Below are positions 24,619-33,107 of a stretch of 64,000 nucleotides of DNA, piece after piece (the first letter of the stretch is position 1; each line of letters begins with the position of its first letter). Source of the DNA: Phil1 sp040767925 (lineage in GTDB: Bacteria > Bacillota > Clostridia > Christensenellales > CAG-138); NCBI GenBank assembly GCA_040767925.1, contig JAXGNN010000002.1, positions 124,001-188,000 on the forward strand, given 5' to 3'. A model generated the notes under the pieces. That model searched no databases. It had not been told where the DNA came from and saw only the letters and a list, made by a program, of their open reading frames with translations. The position numbers and the translations under genes were made by a program.

Positions 24619-25164
24619 ATGACCCACGAGATCATCATTTCCGGCTTCGGGGGACAGGGCGTGATGGCCATCGGAAAGACCCTCGCCGAGGCGGGCATGA
24701 AGGAGGGCCTCTCCGTGAGCTGGCTCCCGAGTTACGGCCCCGAGATGCGCGGCGGCACCGCCAACTGCTCCGTGGTGTTGAGCGAAGAGGAGATCATCTC
24801 CCCCATGGTGCTGAACCCCACCGAGCTCATCGCCATGAACAAGCCCTCTCTCGTCAAGTTCGAGCCCCTGACGGTTCCGGGCGGGACGCTCTTTATCAAC
24901 AGCAGCATCATCGAAATCAAAGCCTCGCGCGGCGACGTCGCCGCCCACTACGTCCCCTGCCTCGACATCGCGGGGGAGCTCGGCAACATGAAGGTGGCCA
25001 ACATGGTGATGCTCGGCGCCTACATCGAGGCCACGAAGCTGCTGAAAACGGACACCATCCGCGAGATGCTCGCGCACATGTTCACCGGCCCCAAGGCGGC
25101 GCTGGTGGAGCTCAACATCGAGGCGCTGCGCCGCGGCGCGAACTGCATTTCCAGGGAGGCGTAA
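24619..25164 (+). CDS. vorC: 2-oxoacid:ferredoxin oxidoreductase, gamma subunit
   Basis: A 181-residue gamma subunit (PorC/VorC class). Signatures are IISGFGGQGVMAIGKTLAEA at the N-terminus and SYGPEMRGGTANCSVVLS. It completes the four-subunit delta-alpha-beta-gamma set in the usual clostridial order and starts one base after the beta subunit. Confidence 0.92.
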   Translation: MTHEIIISGFGGQGVMAIGKTLAEAGMKEGLSVSWLPSYGPEMRGGTANCSVVLSEEEIISPMVLNPTELIAMNKPSLVKFEPLTVPGGTLFINSSIIEIKASRGDVAAHYVPCLDIAGELGNMKVANMVMLGAYIEATKLLKTDTIREMLAHMFTGPKAALVELNIEALRRGANCISREA

Positions 25165-25167
25165 GGA

Positions 25168-26244
25168 ATGGACATTTCGATCGTAAAAACAACCGCCCCG
25201 AAGGCGAAATACGCCGACGAAGGCACGCTCGGCTTCGGCAACGTGTTCACCGACCATATGTTCATCGTCAACCACGACGAGGAGCGCGGCTGGCACGACG
25301 CGTGCATCGCCCCCTACGGGCCGCTCTCGCTCGACCCGGCCTCGCCCGTGCTGCACTACTCCATCGAGATATTCGAGGGGCTTAAGGCCTACCGCTACGA
25401 AAACGGCGAGGTCGGCCTGTTCCGCCCCGAACAGAACGCGGCGCGCATGAACCGCAGCGCCCGCCGCATGTGCATGCCCCAAATCGACGAGGAGCTGCAG
25501 CTCAGGGCCCTCGACCTCCTGGTGGATCTGGAGCGGGAGTGGGTTCCCCGCTCGCCCGGCACCGCGCTTTACCTGCGCCCCACGATGATCGGCGATGGGA
25601 GTAAGCTCGGCGTGCGCTCGGCCTTAAAGCACGTCTATTTCATCATCTGCTCCCCCTCGGGCCATTTCTACCCGAACGGCGTCAAGCCCGTACGCATCCA
25701 CATCGAGGACGCGTACGTGCGCGCGGTGCGCGGCGGCACGGGCGACGCGAAGACCGGAGGCAACTACGCCTCGAGCCTGCTGGCGGCGGAAATCGCCCAA
25801 CAGAAAGGCTACGACCAGGTGCTCTGGCTAGACGGGCGCGAGAACCGCTACATCGAGGAGGTCGGCGCCATGAACACCATGTTCATGATCGACGGCACGC
25901 TCGTGACCCCCGCGCTCAACGGCAGCATACTCGACGGCATCACGCGAAGGAGCGTGCTGGAGCTCGCGAAGAACTTCGGCATACCGGTGTGCGAGCGCGC
26001 CATCCCGGTCGGCGAGCTGTTCGAGGCGTTTAAAGCCGGCGCGCTCACAGAAGCGTTCGGCACAGGCACCGCGGCGGTCATTTCCCCCATCGGAGAGCTC
26101 GCGTATCAGGGTGAATCCATCGTGCTCGGCGAGGAGATCGGCCCCGTCGCAAGGCGGATGTACGACACGCTCACGGGCATACAGTCCGGCCGCCTGCCCG
26201 ACCCCTACGGCTGGACGCGCATCGTGCCCCACAAGGGATTTTAA
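25168..26244 (+). CDS. ilvE: Branched-chain amino acid aminotransferase
   Basis: A 358-residue fold-type IV PLP aminotransferase. The GDAKTGGNYASSLLA segment carries the catalytic Lys, and YIEEVGAMNTMFM is the following signature. Length fits the type II BCAT group. Start is three bases after vorC. In this operon it most likely works in the catabolic direction, deaminating Val, Leu and Ile to the 2-oxoacids used by VorABCD. Confidence 0.93.
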   Translation: MDISIVKTTAPKAKYADEGTLGFGNVFTDHMFIVNHDEERGWHDACIAPYGPLSLDPASPVLHYSIEIFEGLKAYRYENGEVGLFRPEQNAARMNRSARRMCMPQIDEELQLRALDLLVDLEREWVPRSPGTALYLRPTMIGDGSKLGVRSALKHVYFIICSPSGHFYPNGVKPVRIHIEDAYVRAVRGGTGDAKTGGNYASSLLAAEIAQQKGYDQVLWLDGRENRYIEEVGAMNTMFMIDGTLVTPALNGSILDGITRRSVLELAKNFGIPVCERAIPVGELFEAFKAGALTEAFGTGTAAVISPIGELAYQGESIVLGEEIGPVARRMYDTLTGIQSGRLPDPYGWTRIVPHKGF

Positions 26245-26282
26245 GGCCGCGGGATTCGGATCTCATAAAAAGAACAAGCCAA

Positions 26283-26310
26283 GGCCGGTGCGGCAAACGC
26301 CGTACCGGCC
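26283..26310 (-). terminator. Hairpin between convergent ilvE and pyk
   Basis: GGCCGGT-g-CGGC (26283-26294), loop AAAC, GCCG-t-ACCGGCC (26299-26310). On the minus strand it is followed, after TTGGC, by TTGTTCTTTTT. It probably ends both convergent operons, better for pyk. Confidence 0.6.
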
Positions 26311-26369
26311 TGATTCATGCGCCCATTCCGCAGGCTTCAGCAATGTCCCGGCGCGGATCCGGCAAATCG

Positions 26370-27782
26370 CTAAATCGTCTCGACCTTGATGAGGTTGGTG
26401 TTTCCGGAACTGCCGTTCACGAGGCCGCCGGTGATGACGATGCTGTCGCCCGGCTTGAGATCGAAGGTTTTCTTCGCGGTCGCCTTGGCGTGGTAAAAGA
26501 GCACGTCGGTCGAGGTGAAGGCCTCGCTCATCACGGGCGTCACGCCCCAGGAGAGCGAGAGCTTGTACCACGCCTTTTCGCTGGTCGTCATGCCGATGAT
26601 GTCCACGGGAGAGCGGAAGCGCGAAACCATGCGCGCAGTGATGCCGGAAAGCGTGCACGCGACGATCGCCTTCGCGTCAAGATCGACGGCCATGCCGCAG
26701 GTCGCGTGGGAGATGGCGTCGATCCTGTTTTTGATCCTGAATTCGGAGCTCGCGAAGCGCTTGCCGTAACCGACATGCTTCTCCGTCTCCTCGGCGATGC
26801 GCGCCATGACCTTTACCGTCTCGACGGGATATTTGCCCGCGGCAGTCTCGCCCGAGAGCATCACGGCGCTCGTGCCGTCGTACACCGCGTTGGCCACGTC
26901 GGATATTTCCGCCCGCGTCGGCCGCGGGTTGTGTATCATCGATTCGAGCATCTCCGTCGCCGTGATCACGCGCTTGCCCAGGAGCCTGCATTTGGTGATG
27001 AGGTATTTCTGGATGTACGGTAGCTCCTCGAAGGGGATCTCCACCCCGAGGTCGCCCCGTCCGATCATGATGCCGTCGCACTCCTCGCAGATTTCCTCGA
27101 TGTTGTCCACCCCCGCGCGGTTCTCGATCTTCGCGATGATGTCGATGTCCTCCCCGCCGTTTTCGCGCAGGAACGCCCTTAATTCCACCAGGTCCTTCTT
27201 GGAGGAGACGAAGGACGCCGCGATGAAATCGACGTCGTTTCGAATTCCAAAGAGCAGATCCTCCCTGTCCTGATCGCTCAGGTAGACCTCGGAGACGACC
27301 TTGTTCGGAAAACTCATGCTCTTGTTGTTGGATAATTCCCCGCCGGTCACGACGCGGCAGACCGCGTCCGTATCCGTCAGCGCCTCCACCTCGAAGACGA
27401 CGAGGCCGTTGTTGACGAGTATCCTGTCCCCGACGGCGAGCACGCGCATCAGATCCTTGTAGTTGACCGAAACCCGCTCCCGCGTCCCCTCGATTTCCTC
27501 GGTGGTAAACGCGAAGGTATCCCCGTCCCTCAAGGTGATACTGCCCGCGCCGAACGTCCTGATGCGGTACTCGGGGCCCTTCGTGTCGAGCATGACGGCG
27601 ATGGGCACAGAGAGCCTTTCGCGCACGCTCTTGACGAGGTCGATGCGCCTTTGCTGCTCCTCATGCGTGCCATGGGAGAAGTTGAGCCGCGCGGTGTTCA
27701 TGCCCGCAAGGCACATCCCGGTGATGATCTCCTCGCTATCGCTCGCGGGGCCTATCGTGCAGACGATTTTCGTTTTTCTCAT
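26370..27782 (-). CDS. pyk: Pyruvate kinase
   Basis: A 470-residue pyruvate kinase converting phosphoenolpyruvate and ADP to pyruvate and ATP. Motifs: KIVCTIGPAS, NFSHG, AKIENRAGVDNIEEI (catalytic Lys), MIGRGDLGVEIP (metal site), TATEMLESMI and MLSGETAAGKYP. The C-terminal domain is intact. The extra PEP-utiliser-like domain of some Bacillus enzymes is absent. Its ribosome-binding site GAGGTG lies inside an 8-bp hairpin just before the start codon. Confidence 0.95.
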   Translation of the reverse strand: MRKTKIVCTIGPASDSEEIITGMCLAGMNTARLNFSHGTHEEQQRRIDLVKSVRERLSVPIAVMLDTKGPEYRIRTFGAGSITLRDGDTFAFTTEEIEGTRERVSVNYKDLMRVLAVGDRILVNNGLVVFEVEALTDTDAVCRVVTGGELSNNKSMSFPNKVVSEVYLSDQDREDLLFGIRNDVDFIAASFVSSKKDLVELRAFLRENGGEDIDIIAKIENRAGVDNIEEICEECDGIMIGRGDLGVEIPFEELPYIQKYLITKCRLLGKRVITATEMLESMIHNPRPTRAEISDVANAVYDGTSAVMLSGETAAGKYPVETVKVMARIAEETEKHVGYGKRFASSEFRIKNRIDAISHATCGMAVDLDAKAIVACTLSGITARMVSRFRSPVDIIGMTTSEKAWYKLSLSWGVTPVMSEAFTSTDVLFYHAKATAKKTFDLKPGDSIVITGGLVNGSSGNTNLIKVETI

Positions 27783-27786
27783 ATTC

Positions 27787-27806
27787 GCACCTCGTTTACG
27801 AGGTGC
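27787..27806 (-). promoter_or_regulatory. Hairpin that sequesters the pyk ribosome-binding site
   Basis: On the minus strand GCACCTCG, loop TAAA, CGAGGTGC; the 3' arm contains the GAGGTG Shine-Dalgarno sequence, and the pyk ATG begins four bases beyond the stem. All eight pairs are Watson-Crick. It could limit pyk translation, or act as a weak stop for the upstream gene. Confidence 0.55.
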
Positions 27807-27875
27807 ATTTTACTACAACGCGGCCTTCCTTTTCAAGCGCCGCGCGAATTGCCCGCTCGCAGTCGCGCATATCCT

Positions 27876-29018
27876 TCATTTTGCGGCAAGATGCCCCACG
27901 GAATGCCGCGCGCCCTCTGTTTCCCGGCGCCGCTCGGGAATGAGCTTTCGCGCCAGGTTCACCAAAAAATCCTGCACGTTCGTCACGAGGCTCTTCGCGC
28001 TGAGGCTGCCGCGGTCGCACAGCTTGTTGACCGCGAACTCCGAAATGTCCACGGTGTAGAAATAGACCGGGCGGGGCGTTCCCTCCTCGAGCTGCCAGGA
28101 GGGCGTCAGGTTGCCCGTGGCGATGGTATGCAGCTGCGTCGCGAGGCCGATGACGGTCGTCGCCCGCGCCGTGTGCGCGCGCATAGCCTCCTGCGCCTCA
28201 TAGACGTCGCAGATGACGCCGGGCAGCGGCCCGTCGTCCCGGATGGAGCCGGCGAGCACGAAGGGCACGTTTTTCGCGACGCAGGCGGCGAGGATGCCGT
28301 CCTCGATCCCCTCCTCGGCGATGAGCTTCCCGATGGAGCCGGCGCGCCGCGCGCGGTTGATGGCGTCGAGGTGGTGGTAATGGCCGTTGTAGACGAGCTC
28401 CTTCGTATAGATGTCCTGCCCGAGCCCCGTCCGGAAGAGCGCGGCCTCGAGGTCGTGCGTCGCGAGCGCGTTGCCCGCGAAGATGGCGTCGACGAAGCCG
28501 TTTCGCACGAGCTCCGCCATGGCGCGGCGGGCGTTGCGGTCGAAATCCACGGCGGGGCCGAGCACCCAGACGACGTAGCCCTTGTCCCTGTCGTGCCTGA
28601 GTATGTCATAGAGCGCGTCGTAATCCCGGGAGCTCGACGATTCGCGCGAGTGGCTGGTGCGGAAGGCGAACGCCTGCGCGGCCTCCTCCCGCTCCTCCCG
28701 GAACGCGTCGCTGTGGATGAATACGCCGTTGCTCAAATCCTCCGCGCGGCCCACGACGACCGCGTCGCCCCGGCGGACGCGCCGCGCCTCCACGGCGACG
28801 GGCTTCCCGTCCCGGACGACGGCGCAGCAGTCCATGCGCGCGCGCTCGATGAGCTTCCACTCCCCGGCGATCTTGAAATACTCGGGATAGATGGTGGTCG
28901 CGTAAAAATCATCCGGCAGCACGCCGTCCGCCTGCGCGGGGACGGTGCGCACAGAGGGCGCGGAAACATATCTTGAGTCGGAAAAATCCGGCGCGTTGTA
29001 CTTTGGCAGCTTAAACAT
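27876..29018 (-). CDS. TIGR00300 family protein (LOR/SDH-like; archaeal ornithine cyclodeaminase type)
   Basis: A 380-residue protein matching the TIGR00300 family. Signatures are SNGVFIHSDAF in the N-terminal LOR/SDH-like domain and, in the nucleotide-binding half, AGNALATHDLEAALF, GHYHHLDAINRARR and FVLAGSIRDDGPLPGV. The family includes archaeal-type ornithine cyclodeaminase and the C-terminal half of cyanobacterial arginine-degrading fusions. Biochemical role here is unproven; conversion of ornithine to proline is one option. It stands upstream of pyk on the same strand with a 93-base gap. Confidence 0.8.
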   Translation of the reverse strand: MFKLPKYNAPDFSDSRYVSAPSVRTVPAQADGVLPDDFYATTIYPEYFKIAGEWKLIERARMDCCAVVRDGKPVAVEARRVRRGDAVVVGRAEDLSNGVFIHSDAFREEREEAAQAFAFRTSHSRESSSSRDYDALYDILRHDRDKGYVVWVLGPAVDFDRNARRAMAELVRNGFVDAIFAGNALATHDLEAALFRTGLGQDIYTKELVYNGHYHHLDAINRARRAGSIGKLIAEEGIEDGILAACVAKNVPFVLAGSIRDDGPLPGVICDVYEAQEAMRAHTARATTVIGLATQLHTIATGNLTPSWQLEEGTPRPVYFYTVDISEFAVNKLCDRGSLSAKSLVTNVQDFLVNLARKLIPERRRETEGARHSVGHLAAK

Positions 29019-29237
29019 TGAAAATCATGCCTCCCATGTCGCCTTTCGGCTTCAATGAGTGACATGATAGCATATAAAATAACAGGATGAAACACAGAAC
29101 GAATTCCGTATGTTTTTTGGTTATTATTAATTAATAAAAGACTTTACCTTAGTTATTTGCCGTACTCTATAATGAACTCTTCTTATGCAAGATAATATAT
29201 TATTCCGTTTTCCCGCATGGGCGCGGCCGCAAACGGG

Positions 29238-29270
29238 CCGACAGGGCGCGGCGTTGCCGCGCCCTGTCGG
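29238..29270. terminator. Strong 15-bp hairpin downstream of nhaC
   Basis: Arms 29238-29252 and 29256-29270 (CCGACAGGGCGCGGC and its complement) enclose GTT. No clear U-run on either strand. It lies 12 bases beyond the nhaC stop codon, so an RNA 3'-end role is likely. The rest of 29019-29237 is AT-rich with no gene seen. Confidence 0.5.
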
Positions 29271-29282
29271 TTGAAACATCCG

Positions 29283-30662
29283 TCAGCACATGACGAGGCC
29301 GAACACCAGGTAGCAGACCGCCGCGACGGCAAAGGGGATCGCGACCAGGGGCGCGGAGGTCTTGAAATACTCGGCCGGGGTCGTCTGCGTGGAGGCCGAG
29401 GTCAGTATGACCGTGTCGGAATAGATGCAGATGTGGCCGCCGAAGCAAACCGCGGAGATGAGCGCGCCCGCCGCCAGCGCGTAAGGGATGTTCATGGAGG
29501 TCGCAAGCGGCCCGATGATGGGGAACGCGATGATCGCAAGCCCCCAGAACGAGCCGGAAGCGAAACTTAAGAGGCCGATCACGACGAAGATCAATAGCGG
29601 CAGCATCGTCGCGGGCACGTTGCCGGAGACGATCGCGATCACCTTGTCGATCAGGCCGAGCCCCTTGTTGGCGTCGACGAACATATAGGAGAGGATGATG
29701 AGGATCACGAGGCCGAACATGCTCGTGAAGCCGCGCATGAGGGAGCCCATGAACTCCCTGAAGGTCATGAGCTTGCGGGGGAGATAGAGCAGGAAGCAGC
29801 AGACGATCGCCAGCAGCAGGCCGATGACGATATCCTCCGTCACGATGCAGAATACGGCGACCACGACGATGGGGATGATGAAATCCCACATGGTGATCTT
29901 CTTGCCCTCGAACCTGGTTTCATCCTCGGGCAGGGAAATCATGGCGGCCTTGGCGTCCTCCGACTGGACCTCGCCGGTCTCCATGGCGCGCTTTTCGGCC
30001 TTCTTCATGGGCCCGAAGAGCGGGATGACGCCGAGGATCACGAGCACCGTCGTGAGAAGCGCGAGCCAGCCGTAGGTGATGAAGGGCATCGCCCGCACAT
30101 AGGCGCCGATGACGGAGGTGCCGAGGGGGACCATGCCGGCCTCGAGCATCAGCGCGCCCATGAACGCGCCCCAGGTGGAGAAGGGCCAGAAGGAGCAGTC
30201 CGTCACGCCCGTGGAGTTGACCACGTAGGCCAGCATCTCGCGGGAAACGCGGTGCTTATCCGTGGTGTCGCGCACGGCGGCGCCCACGGCGAGGCAGTTG
30301 AGATAATCGTCAATCCAGATGATGATGCCGAGCAGCCACGCGCCGATCAGGGAGGATTTGCGGGTCTTGAAGAGCTTGCCCCACACGCGCGCGAAGCCCA
30401 GCACGCCGCCCGCGTCCTGCATGACGCCGATGAGGCCGCCGAAGAGCACCACGACCAACAGCACCCACATGGTGTCCTCGCTGCAGGCGGTGGCATAGAA
30501 GCCCTCCAGGAGCCCGTTGAACGCGTCGACCGGGTGGAAGTTGAAGAGCATCGCGTAGGCGACGATCACCCCCGCGAGAATGGAAACGAACGTATCCTTG
30601 AGCCAGAGCGCCAGCACAAGGACGACCGCGATGGGAATGAAGATCAGGATTCCGTACTCCAT
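29283..30662 (-). CDS. nhaC: NhaC-family Na+/H+ antiporter
   Basis: A 459-residue membrane protein with about 11-12 helices. The segment WIDDYLNCLAVGAAVRDTTD and the following NSTGVTDCSFWPFSTWGAF are typical of the NhaC/arginine-ornithine-type antiporter superfamily. Start ATG follows a GAGGAG site. The next gene upstream on the same strand is an M20 dipeptidase (48-base gap), so a peptide or amino-acid exchange role is also possible rather than pure Na+/H+ exchange. Confidence 0.85.
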   Translation of the reverse strand: MEYGILIFIPIAVVLVLALWLKDTFVSILAGVIVAYAMLFNFHPVDAFNGLLEGFYATACSEDTMWVLLVVVLFGGLIGVMQDAGGVLGFARVWGKLFKTRKSSLIGAWLLGIIIWIDDYLNCLAVGAAVRDTTDKHRVSREMLAYVVNSTGVTDCSFWPFSTWGAFMGALMLEAGMVPLGTSVIGAYVRAMPFITYGWLALLTTVLVILGVIPLFGPMKKAEKRAMETGEVQSEDAKAAMISLPEDETRFEGKKITMWDFIIPIVVVAVFCIVTEDIVIGLLLAIVCCFLLYLPRKLMTFREFMGSLMRGFTSMFGLVILIILSYMFVDANKGLGLIDKVIAIVSGNVPATMLPLLIFVVIGLLSFASGSFWGLAIIAFPIIGPLATSMNIPYALAAGALISAVCFGGHICIYSDTVILTSASTQTTPAEYFKTSAPLVAIPFAVAAVCYLVFGLVMC

Positions 30663-30710
30663 CGAATTTCTCCTCTCTGTGTATTCATTTCGGGCAAAGC
30701 CCGCAATGCG

Positions 30711-32054
30711 TCACTTGAAGCTCTCGGGAGACAGGGCGATGGCGGCGATCGCCTGCGCGTAGACGGAGGCGCAATCCCTGAGCGCGTCGAGGCGGATGTG
30801 CTCGTTTGCCTCATGGCAGGTGTCCTCGTCCCCGGGGAACAGGGGTCCCCACGCCACCACGTTGGGCATCGCCTTGGCGTAGGAGCCGCCGTACGCCAGC
30901 GTGAATTCGTTTTTAAAGGGTGTCATCGCCTCGTACGCGTCGGCAAACGCGCGAAGGAACGGGCGGCCGCTGTGCACGAACACGGCGGGCAAAAGATCCC
31001 GCGCGCGGCTCGTGCCCCCGAACTCCCGGGCGAGGCGCTCGAACGCGCCGGTCAGATCCTCCCGCGCGGTTCCATAGGGGAAGCGGACGTCGAAGCAGAC
31101 CGTCAGGACGCCGCCCTCCGTGCGCGCGAACGTCGGCGTGACGGTGTTGCGGTGGACGAATTCGCCCTCGTAATACTCGCTCTCGCTGTAAAGGCCGATC
31201 CCCTCTCCATACACGCTCCGGAAGCGCGTGGCGAGCATGCACATGAAGTCCAGCGCGGCGTTCGGCTGAATTTCGCCCGCGCCGCGCATCCCCCGGAGCA
31301 GCTCCGCCATGCGCACGAGCGCGTTGACGCCCTTCTCCGGCTGGCTGGCATGGGTGGCGCGGCCTTCAGTGCGCAATACCCTGCCGTCGGAAAGAACGGC
31401 CCTGGAGGAGGCCGGCACCGCGTTGGGCGCCTCCCCCGCCGCGACGGAGGCGAGGAATACGCCGCCCGCGGGCAGGTCGAAAGGTATTTTCAGCTCAACC
31501 GCGCCGCAGCCCTTCTCGATGTTGCAGATGGGAAACGCGTCGTCCGGCGTGAAGCCGTAATCCGGCAAAGGGTACGCGGAAACGTAGGCGTCCATATCCG
31601 TCCAGACGACCTCCTCCTGCGTGCCGAGAATCATTTGCACCTTTTTATAAAAGGGCAGCCCGAGCTCCCTGACGGCCTTCATCGCGTACAGGCAGGAGAC
31701 GACGGGCCCTTTGTCGTCGATGGCGCCGCGCCCGAAGAGCCTGCCGTCCCTTATTTCCGCCCGATAAGGGTCCGTATGCCACAGCGCCCGCTCGCCGGCG
31801 GGCACCACGTCCACATGGGCGAGTATGCCAAGCGTCTCCGGCCCATCCCCGCATTCGATCACGCCGACGCGGCCGTCCAGCTCGCTGCGCGCCGCGAAGC
31901 CCATGTCCCGGGCCAGATTTAAAATGAATGCAAGGGCTCTTCCGACCTCCGCGCGGTTTTCCGATTCGCTCGGGATGGCGATGAACGCCGCGAGGTCCGC
32001 GATCATGTCGTCCAGATGCGAAGCGACGAACTCTCCGATTCTCTCGCGATACAT
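30711..32054 (-). CDS. M20-family metallopeptidase (PepV/Sapep dipeptidase-like)
   Basis: A 447-residue M20 peptidase. Metal and catalytic residues are in GILAHVDVVPAG, GAIDDKGPVVSC (bridging Asp), TQEEVVW (catalytic Glu pair) and the C-terminal DTCHEANEHI. The inserted lid/dimerisation domain (about 190-330) is present. It hydrolyses dipeptides in the cytoplasm, probably with two Zn2+ or Mn2+. It is upstream of nhaC in the same direction. Confidence 0.9.
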   Translation of the reverse strand: MYRERIGEFVASHLDDMIADLAAFIAIPSESENRAEVGRALAFILNLARDMGFAARSELDGRVGVIECGDGPETLGILAHVDVVPAGERALWHTDPYRAEIRDGRLFGRGAIDDKGPVVSCLYAMKAVRELGLPFYKKVQMILGTQEEVVWTDMDAYVSAYPLPDYGFTPDDAFPICNIEKGCGAVELKIPFDLPAGGVFLASVAAGEAPNAVPASSRAVLSDGRVLRTEGRATHASQPEKGVNALVRMAELLRGMRGAGEIQPNAALDFMCMLATRFRSVYGEGIGLYSESEYYEGEFVHRNTVTPTFARTEGGVLTVCFDVRFPYGTAREDLTGAFERLAREFGGTSRARDLLPAVFVHSGRPFLRAFADAYEAMTPFKNEFTLAYGGSYAKAMPNVVAWGPLFPGDEDTCHEANEHIRLDALRDCASVYAQAIAAIALSPESFK

Positions 32055-32256
32055 AACCCGCCTCCAAGCATTGAATCACAATATCATATCACGGTGCCGC
32101 TGTAGAAATGCCATGATTAGAGTAGCGCTTTTTCTGTCGTTTTGCAAGCACATATGGAGCTTTGTGGATAAAAAATTCCCGTCGGACACGGCGAACGGTG
32201 CTTAATTTATTCTCGAAAAAGGAGCTTGCCCGGGCGTTGAAACGCGCGGAAACCGC

Positions 32257-32282
32257 AAAAGGAGGCGGCGTGAGCCGCCTCC
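32257..32282 (-). terminator. Terminator of the XRE/membrane-protein operon
   Basis: GGAGGCGGC (32261-32269), loop GTGA, GCCGCCTCC (32274-32282); on the minus strand TTTT follows. It lies 27 bases past the stop of the leftward membrane-protein gene. The remainder of 32055-32308 holds no gene that I can see. Confidence 0.7.
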
Positions 32283-32308
32283 GGATTTATACGCGCGTTG
32301 AAACCCCG

Positions 32309-32740
32309 TTACATCTCCTTATTGTATTTCGCGCCGTAATACACGGAGCTGCACACGACGAACAGATAGGCGAACGCCAATAGCAGCACCGCCGCCATAT
32401 CGACACCCATGAGCGCGAAGGCCAGCTGCAGCGCCCCGAAAACGGGGATCACCAGGTCGAACGCCCTGGCCTTGGCGCGGTTGGAGACCATGACGTTGCG
32501 CTCGTCCTTCAGTTCGATTTCCTTTTGCCTTTGCAGCTCCGGGTTTTTCCCAAAAGCGCGGCGGGCGATCAGCTCGCCCCCGCCCTGGCCGATGAGGCCG
32601 CAGCCGATGCCCACGCACACATAGGGCAGCGCCCGCATGATCCCCTGCGGGTCACCCTGCGTTTTCATAAGGACCAGCCCGCCGCCAAAGAGCAATAGGC
32701 CCAAGGCAAGCAGCACATATGGAGTCGCTTTCTTCTTCAT
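32309..32740 (-). CDS. Four-helix membrane protein coupled to XRE regulator
   Basis: A 143-residue protein with four predicted membrane segments (about 9-27, 36-55, 94-112, 115-134) and a cytoplasmic charged loop ELKDERNVMVSNRAKARAFD. This loop-plus-helices layout is common in small uncharacterised proteins encoded with XRE regulators in Firmicutes. Its ATG overlaps the stop of the regulator (ATGA). Function unknown; a membrane partner controlled by the regulator is likely. Confidence 0.75.
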   Translation of the reverse strand: MKKKATPYVLLALGLLLFGGGLVLMKTQGDPQGIMRALPYVCVGIGCGLIGQGGGELIARRAFGKNPELQRQKEIELKDERNVMVSNRAKARAFDLVIPVFGALQLAFALMGVDMAAVLLLAFAYLFVVCSSVYYGAKYNKEM

Positions 32741-32943
32741 GTTTTCTCATCCTCCTCATAGACGAAAATATCCTCGATGCTCTTCCCAAAGTAGCGCGCC
32801 AGCTTGAACGCCAGCGCGATCGAGGGATTGTAGCGCCCGTTCTCCAGCGAGCCGATCGTCTGGCGCGACACCTCGAGCGCCGCGGCCAGCTCCTCCTGCG
32901 TGACGCCGCGCTCCCGGCGCAGCGCCTCGATGCGGTTATTCAT
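32737..32943 (-). CDS. Small XRE-family transcriptional regulator
   Basis: A 68-residue single-domain helix-turn-helix protein: GVTQEELAAALEVSRQTIGS then LENGRYNPSIALAFKLARYF, as in YozG/YgzD-type regulators. Start at 32943 has GGAGGA. It is translationally coupled to the membrane protein downstream. A TGGAAAG/CTTTCCA palindrome lies between its promoter and start, with a half site upstream of the -35, pointing to autoregulation. Confidence 0.88.
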   Translation of the reverse strand: MNNRIEALRRERGVTQEELAAALEVSRQTIGSLENGRYNPSIALAFKLARYFGKSIEDIFVYEEDEKT

Positions 32944-32959
32944 GCGATCGTCCTCCCGT

Positions 32960-32979
32960 ATGGAAAGTCCGCTTTCCAT
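32960..32979. promoter_or_regulatory. Palindromic operator of the XRE regulator
   Basis: ATGGAAAG (32960-32967), TCCG, CTTTCCAT (32972-32979), perfect. A further CTTTCCAT half lies at 33017-33024, just upstream of the -35. Confidence 0.6.
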
Positions 32980-32983
32980 GTAC

Positions 32984-33011
32984 AGAATACCACAATCGAG
33001 GAAAATGTCAA
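32984..33011 (-). promoter_or_regulatory. Promoter of the XRE/membrane-protein operon
   Basis: Minus-strand TTGACA (33006-33011), 16-base spacer, TATTCT (32984-32989). It is flanked by the TGGAAAG elements. Confidence 0.6.
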
Positions 33012-33107
33012 GCGTACTTTCCATCGTTTCGCAAAAAAAGCGCCCGGGCTTCGCTCCGCCTCGTTCCGGCGGCGCGGGCCTGCGGGCGCTCAAGCGCGGG
33101 TGCCCTT

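Noticed and set aside
29238..29270. 15-bp hairpin as a mobile repeat
   Set aside because: Its position just after the nhaC stop fits a transcript 3' end better than a mobile element.
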